A DNA stretch of 18,074 bases. It comes from an uncultured Treponema sp. (GTDB lineage Bacteria > Spirochaetota > Spirochaetia > Treponematales > Treponemataceae). Positions 14,391 through 18,074 of the stretch are shown here, piece by piece. Within the stretch, counting starts at the first letter, position 1; each line of letters begins with the position of its first letter. The DNA is taken from the NCBI GenBank assembly GCA_937885235.1, contig CAKZZK010000142.1, forward strand, positions 1 to 18,074. Reading direction: 5' to 3'. The position numbers were made by a program, and so were the translations under genes. The notes under the pieces were generated by a model, which had not been told where the DNA came from, searched no databases, and saw only the letters and a program-made list of their open reading frames with translations.

Positions 14391-15391
14391 AAAAAACAAT
14401 CAGTTTTTCCGTCCCCACAGCCTCGCTGTTGAAAGAGCTTCCTGTCCTTGCCGAAAAGGGGGTGACGGAATTTGCTGTGCATGACAAGGCTGTGGCAGGC
14501 AATGCCGCCCTCCTGCACGAGATTATACGCTGCGTGGCAGAGCACTGCCCGAATATGTTTATTTCACTGCCTGTCGATGTGCGCCTTGTGACCCGTCAGC
14601 TTGTTTCCGCTGCGGCGGATATTTATTGTTCGCTGGAAATCACTCTGTTGGGTACCGAGAAACAGGGCGACAGGGATGCCGTCCTGCTTTTTGACAAGAA
14701 GCTCTATGCGGGTAAAGCCGCATTGCTGAATGAGGCAGGGCTTGTCTTTGGCTTTACGATGGGCTGGGGGCAGCAGGCAGGGGACACGTTCAAGCACTTC
14801 CGCGACAGGCTGGACTTTGCCATAACGCTTTATCCAAACCACATAGATTTTCCGCAGTTTGAGTTACGGGAGCCTTCGCCAAAGCCGACGGGCATCTATT
14901 CTTCTAAAGATATGGATTTTTCCTGCGGCATGGCGTTTGCGTGCCGCAGTTTTTACAGCGCGGGCCGCGCGGTGCCCTGGTTTGCCACTGTGCTCAAGCC
15001 TCTCAAGATAACGCCGTCGTCTTTTTTTGCTGACTTTGATGAATGGCAGCAGTGCAATAACTGCTCGTATATCACCGGCTTTGAACCTGACGAAGTTCCT
15101 CATCGGGAGCTTGAAAGGATGCAGCTGCATTTCCTTAAAGAGAAGTATGAGGAGAAGCACAAGGAACAGCTCTTCACCGCCGTGTCCGACATGGTCAGAC
15201 TTAACGGAGCCTTTTCCCGCGTGGTGGCTGAGGGCGAGGAATGCGAGCTTGAAACTTCATACCGCCCCGATGACCTGCTTTCACCTTATGCCGCAGATAT
15301 TGCAAAGTTCTGCGATACTACCTGTCTGGAGCAGTCATCCGTCAAGGTCTTTGCGGGGAAAGACGGAGTGGATTATATTTCCCGCAATTAG
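14387..15391 (+). CDS. Radical-SAM-like protein without cluster cysteines (hypothetical)
   Basis: I do not recognise a named family. The GTG at 14387 overlaps the asnA stop (GTGA), giving 334 residues; an ATG at 14360 in the same frame would add nine. Residues about 5-160 read like a radical-SAM half-barrel. LPVLAEKGVTEFAVHD matches the second strand region, then come SLPVDVRLVTRQLVSAAADI, SLEITLLGTEKQ, DKKLYAGKAALLNEAGLVFGF and FRDRLDFAITLYPNHIDFPQF. The first strand and CxxxCxxC loop are missing: TISFSVPTASLLKELP has no Cys. A C-terminal stretch with FYSAGRAVPWFATVLKPLKI and SSFFADFDEWQQ resembles the tail of B12-type radical SAM proteins as I remember them. CNNC and CDTTC further on could bind metal. 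Catalytic, scaffolding and tRNA- or ligand-binding roles are all open. Confidence 0.7.
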   Translation: MKKTISFSVPTASLLKELPVLAEKGVTEFAVHDKAVAGNAALLHEIIRCVAEHCPNMFISLPVDVRLVTRQLVSAAADIYCSLEITLLGTEKQGDRDAVLLFDKKLYAGKAALLNEAGLVFGFTMGWGQQAGDTFKHFRDRLDFAITLYPNHIDFPQFELREPSPKPTGIYSSKDMDFSCGMAFACRSFYSAGRAVPWFATVLKPLKITPSSFFADFDEWQQCNNCSYITGFEPDEVPHRELERMQLHFLKEKYEEKHKEQLFTAVSDMVRLNGAFSRVVAEGEECELETSYRPDDLLSPYAADIAKFCDTTCLEQSSVKVFAGKDGVDYISRN

Positions 15392-15414
15392 CGTACAAGT
15401 TTCAAAATTCTTTA

Positions 15415-15443
15415 TTGACAGCGCTCTTCTCTGATGCTAAGAT
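15415..15443 (+). promoter_or_regulatory. Extended -10 promoter of the AIM24-family gene
   Basis: A perfect TTGACA (15415-15420) is separated by 17 bases from TAAGAT (15438-15443), which is preceded by the TGn extension (15435-15437). The predicted start is near 15450 and AAGGAG lies at 15471-15476. No terminator separates this promoter from the upstream gene, whose stop is 24 bases away, so some read-through is possible. Confidence 0.75.
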
Positions 15444-15482
15444 TGAGTTTAGATAAATTTTAAGAATTTGAAGGAGCTATTC

Positions 15483-16340
15483 ATGGTAAGGGTAAACAAT
15501 CTGATTGATAACAAGAATATCAAGCAGCTTGATCAAAAAGGACCTTTCATTATCTTTGAGCATCAGAACGATTTGAGCATCGGACCGGGTGAGGCTTCCG
15601 ATGCCTACTTTATGGCGCAGATGAATGTGCGCAAACGTCAGGCGCTGTGTATGCTGAACAATTCCGCTGTAAAGCTTCAGGCAGGCGCCATGCAGTGGAT
15701 GTCCGGCAATGTAGAGATGAATGCCAATGTGGGCGGCGTAGGCGGCCTGCTCGGCAAAATGGTCAAGGGCGCGGTGACAGGAGAGTCTGCAGTAAAGCCC
15801 GTCTATCGTGGCACTGGCTATGTTATGCTTGAACCGACCTATAACTTCCTCCTGCTCGAAGACGTTGCTTCTTGGGGGCAGGGCATTATGCTTGACGACG
15901 GTCTCTTCCTCGCTTGCGAAGAGCAGGTGAAAGAAAGCGTTGTCAGCAGGAAGAATATTTCTTCTGCACTGCTCGGCGGCAAGGGACTGTTTAATCTGGT
16001 GCTCTCCGGTTCAGGTACCTGCGTGCTTGAAAGCCCCGTGCCCCGCGAAGAGCTCATTGAATTTGAGCTTGAAAACGATGTGGTAAAAATCGATGGCAAT
16101 ATGGCAATCGCTTGGTCTGCGGGACTACAGTTCACCGTTGAAAAGGCGGGTACCTCGCTTATCGGCTCTGGCTTGAGCGGCGAGGGCTTTGTAAACGTCT
16201 ACCGCGGCACAGGCAAAATCCTCATGGCTCCAACCATCGCGGGTACCATCCATGACAACAAGCATGGACCTGAGCAGACAAGCGCGAATTCTTCCCACGG
16301 CATACTCAACACCGTGAAAAACAGCGTGCTCAACGCATAG
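15483..16340 (+). CDS. AIM24-family protein (DUF124)
   Basis: This 285-residue AIM24-family protein is of unproven bacterial function; the family name comes from a yeast mitochondrial protein. The ATG at 15483 is chosen because AAGGAG lies at 15471-15476; a TTG at 15468 in the same frame overlaps that site. The sequence is a repetitive beta-rich fold with glycine-rich turns: VKLQAGAMQWMSGNVEM, GVGGLLGKMVKGAVTGES, VYRGTGYVMLEP, GKGLFNLVLSGSGT, VYRGTGKILMAPT. The duplicated YRGTG motif (about residues 106 and 241) marks internal symmetry. There is no signal peptide or membrane helix. It has its own promoter and terminator, so the neighbours give no clue to its role. Confidence 0.88.
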   Translation: MVRVNNLIDNKNIKQLDQKGPFIIFEHQNDLSIGPGEASDAYFMAQMNVRKRQALCMLNNSAVKLQAGAMQWMSGNVEMNANVGGVGGLLGKMVKGAVTGESAVKPVYRGTGYVMLEPTYNFLLLEDVASWGQGIMLDDGLFLACEEQVKESVVSRKNISSALLGGKGLFNLVLSGSGTCVLESPVPREELIEFELENDVVKIDGNMAIAWSAGLQFTVEKAGTSLIGSGLSGEGFVNVYRGTGKILMAPTIAGTIHDNKHGPEQTSANSSHGILNTVKNSVLNA

Positions 16341-16360
16341 AAAATCGTTTACTCGGATGC

Positions 16361-16397
16361 AATCGGCAGCCTTCCGCAAGGGACTGCCGATTTTTTT
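16361..16397 (+). terminator. Intrinsic terminator of the AIM24-family gene
   Basis: AATCGGCAG (16361-16369) pairs exactly with CTGCCGATT (16384-16392), with a small inner CTT/AAG stem. A run of seven T covers 16391-16397. It starts 20 bases after the stop codon. Confidence 0.92.
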
Positions 16398-16404
16398 GTC
16401 GCTT

Positions 16405-16444
16405 TTGCATACTTCTTGCATAAACAGAGAATATATGTTACTAT
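16405..16444 (+). promoter_or_regulatory. Promoter of the AGCS symporter gene with a doubled TTGCATA motif
   Basis: TTGCAT (16416-16421), 17 bases, and TACTAT (16439-16444) with a TGn extension (16436-16438) give a plausible extended -10 promoter starting near 16451. TTGCATA is present twice, at 16405-16411 and 16416-16422, 11 bases apart. That is one helical turn, with the second copy over the -35 box, so it may be a regulator-binding site. Confidence 0.6.
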
Positions 16445-16461
16445 TTATGGAACCAAAGACG

Positions 16462-16515
16462 GCCGATTTCTGCGCAATGATGCGTTTACTGCGCGGGATC
16501 GGCATTTTTGTTTTT
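16462..16515 (+). terminator. Leader terminator/attenuator before the AGCS symporter gene
   Basis: GCCGAT (16462-16467) pairs with ATCGGC (16498-16503), and inside it TGCGC (16471-16475) is matched by a GCGCG stretch near 16491. ATTTTTGTTTTT follows (16504-16515). The hairpin starts about 11 bases after the predicted transcript start and ends just before AAGGAG (16516-16521). It should stop many transcripts before the gene unless something prevents folding. A small RNA of about 65 bases would be the product. Confidence 0.65.
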
Positions 16516-16534
16516 AAGGAGTAAGGACCATAGT

Positions 16535-17983
16535 ATGAAAACTCTTGAAGTAATCTTGGATAAGATTGATTCCTGGATCTGGGGACCGCCCCTCATCGTG
16601 CTCATCATGTTTGCGGGCATATTGCTCACCATCTGTACGAAAGGCATACAGTTTAAGAAGCTCGTGCGTGCCTTGAAGTCCATTCTGCATAATCCTAAAA
16701 ACGGTGAAGGCGAAGTGTCCAGCTTTGGCGCACTGTGTACGGCTCTCTCTGCCACAATCGGTACGGGCAACATCGTGGGCGTGGCAACTGCCATTGCCGC
16801 TGGCGGTCCGGGCGCACTTTTCTGGATGTGGCTTGCCGCCCTGTTCGGCATGGCGACCAAGTATGCGGAGTGTATGCTTGCCGTAAAGTACCGCGAGGTA
16901 AAGAGCGACGGCCACATACTCGGCGGTCCTTTCCTGACGATTGAGAAGGGTATGGGCAAGAAGTTCATCTGGCTGGCAAAGCTCTTTGCGCTCTTCGCTG
17001 TCATGGCGGGCTTGCTGGGCATTGGCACCATGACGCAGATTCACGGCATTACAACCGCCGTCAACAATACCTTTGACCCGCAGAACACGCACGTGCTTTC
17101 GCTTTTTGGACAGGATTATTCATATTCAGTCATCGTTTCCGGTCTGATTGTCACGCTGGCGGTGGCGCTCGTCATCATCGGCGGATTGAAGCGCATTTCC
17201 TCTGTGGCGCAGGTCGTCGTTCCCTTCATGGCGATTGTCTACGTTGTGCTCGGTGCTTTCGTCATCCTGTTCAACTTTGGCAAGATAGACCTTGCCCTCG
17301 AAGAAATCTTCCGCGATGCCTTTGGTGCGCGTGCGCTTGCGGGCGGCATCATCGGTTCCATGATGATTGCCATGCAGAAGGGCGTTGCACGCGGCATCTT
17401 CTCTAACGAGGCAGGCCTTGGTTCCGCTCCGATTGCGGCGGCAGCGGCGCAGAATGAGGAGCCCGTGCAGCAGGGACTGGTTTCAATGACGGGGACGTTT
17501 ATAGATACCATCGTCATCTGTTCTATTACGGGGCTGACCATCGTGATTGCCGGCGAAGGGCTGTGGGGCAGGTACACGGGCATAGAGCTGTCTACGCGGG
17601 CATTCCAGAACCTCTATTGCGGCATGTTTGACGGCGGGGCGCCACTTTTGGGAAAATTCGTGCAGTTTGCGCTCATGCTCTGCCTGATTTTCTTTGCCTT
17701 TACGACAATCCTTGGCTGGGACTACTACAGCGAGCGCTGCCTTGAATACCTCTGCGGCGGCAATATGACGATTGTTAACGTCTACCGCTGGCTGTACATC
17801 GTCGCCGTGTTCATCGGTCCCTACATGACGATTACCGCCGTCTGGACCATAGCGGACATAACGAATGCCCTCATGGCGCTGCCAAACATCATCTCCCTCA
17901 TCGCTTTGAGCGGCGTGGTGAGGCGGATGACGGATGATTATTTCAGACGCTATCCAAAACTGGATGCTATTGAGGATATTTAA
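16535..17983 (+). CDS. Alanine/glycine:cation symporter (AGCS family)
   Basis: This 482-residue integral membrane symporter takes up alanine or glycine with Na+ or H+. The ATG at 16535 has AAGGA at 16523-16527; the longer frame from 16508 reads through the leader terminator. Family marks are IDSWIWGPPLIVLIMFAGI at the first helix, FGALCTALSATIGTGNIVGV (about 64-83), the AGCS signature GGPGALFWMW (90-99), KGVARGIFSNEAGLGSAPIA (about 281-300), and FAFTTILGWDYYSERCLEYL in the C-terminal third. About eleven membrane helices and normal length indicate a complete gene. The presence of an attenuator-like hairpin in the leader suggests expression is tuned to a small-molecule or protein signal. Confidence 0.95.
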   Translation: MKTLEVILDKIDSWIWGPPLIVLIMFAGILLTICTKGIQFKKLVRALKSILHNPKNGEGEVSSFGALCTALSATIGTGNIVGVATAIAAGGPGALFWMWLAALFGMATKYAECMLAVKYREVKSDGHILGGPFLTIEKGMGKKFIWLAKLFALFAVMAGLLGIGTMTQIHGITTAVNNTFDPQNTHVLSLFGQDYSYSVIVSGLIVTLAVALVIIGGLKRISSVAQVVVPFMAIVYVVLGAFVILFNFGKIDLALEEIFRDAFGARALAGGIIGSMMIAMQKGVARGIFSNEAGLGSAPIAAAAAQNEEPVQQGLVSMTGTFIDTIVICSITGLTIVIAGEGLWGRYTGIELSTRAFQNLYCGMFDGGAPLLGKFVQFALMLCLIFFAFTTILGWDYYSERCLEYLCGGNMTIVNVYRWLYIVAVFIGPYMTITAVWTIADITNALMALPNIISLIALSGVVRRMTDDYFRRYPKLDAIEDI

Positions 17984-18074
17984 TTTTTTGATTTTGGATA
18001 AAAAAATAATAGCAAAGTAGTGTCATTCGTAAGCGATTTTGTCAAGTTAAGCACCTAAAAATTTAGGGACTTTT
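17984..18074. other. AT-rich tail without a gene
   Basis: The last 91 bases hold no supported reading frame. CCTAAAAATTTAGG (18054-18067) is a short palindrome followed by GACTTTT at the window edge, which could be a weak terminator for the symporter gene or the edge of another element. The stem is only about five pairs with a workable loop, so neither reading is secure. Confidence 0.3.

Noticed and set aside
16451..16534. Glycine riboswitch upstream of the AGCS symporter
   Set aside because: The leader is only about 84 bases and lacks the conserved aptamer core; a plain terminator hairpin explains the structure.
17984..18074. Insertion-sequence end in the AT-rich tail
   Set aside because: The segment has only a short palindrome and no transposase, target duplication or matching end inside the window; there is not enough sequence to call it.

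Overview
The window is about 18 kb of gene-dense DNA with every recognisable gene on the + strand. It looks like the chromosome of a sugar-fermenting anaerobe. The content fits two lineages, and I cannot separate them from sequence alone: a saccharolytic Treponema-type spirochaete (AsnA-type asparagine synthetase, a B12-radical-SAM-like relative, the look of the small heat-shock protein, a sigma-54 promoter) or a Firmicute of the Negativicutes/Clostridia type (class II GalT, class-M-like sirtuin, ribose-type ABC cassette). I lean weakly to the first. There are no tRNAs, rRNAs, CRISPR arrays, transposase genes or phage genes.

Region 1 (1-4990) is a sensing block. The 3' part of an atypical sirtuin is followed closely by a membrane-anchored ribose-type sugar-binding protein, a six-helix NarL/DesK-type histidine kinase, a LuxR/NarL response regulator (4-base overlap with the kinase gene) and a second, membrane-anchored family-1 solute-binding protein that has no transporter beside it.

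Region 2 (4991-11067) is the probable output. It holds a promoter with a cluster of TGACA half-sites, a lipoprotein sugar-binding protein paralogous to the sensor protein, a double ATPase and a permease (a complete ribose/galactose-type ABC importer). A cytoplasmic GH3 beta-glucosidase with its own promoter and a leader hairpin follows. The binding residues I can align are shared by the sensor and the transport binding proteins. The simplest reading is that the sugar is sensed outside, imported as a short beta-glycoside or monosaccharide, and hydrolysed inside.

Region 3 (11068-11790) is a 258-base regulatory gap followed by an Hsp20 gene. The gap holds a 17-bp perfect palindrome, a long intrinsic terminator and a near-consensus sigma-54 promoter. 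The palindrome lies about 160 bp upstream of the predicted start, where sigma-54 enhancers usually sit.

Region 4 (11791-15391) is an operon of galT (class II), asnA and a protein that reads like a radical-SAM barrel without the cluster cysteines. Its promoter sits so close to the galT ATG that the mRNA should be leaderless.

Region 5 (15392-18074) holds two single genes, each with a clear promoter: an AIM24-family protein, and an alanine/glycine:cation symporter whose short leader contains an intrinsic terminator just before the ribosome binding site. The last 91 bases are AT-rich and hold no gene.
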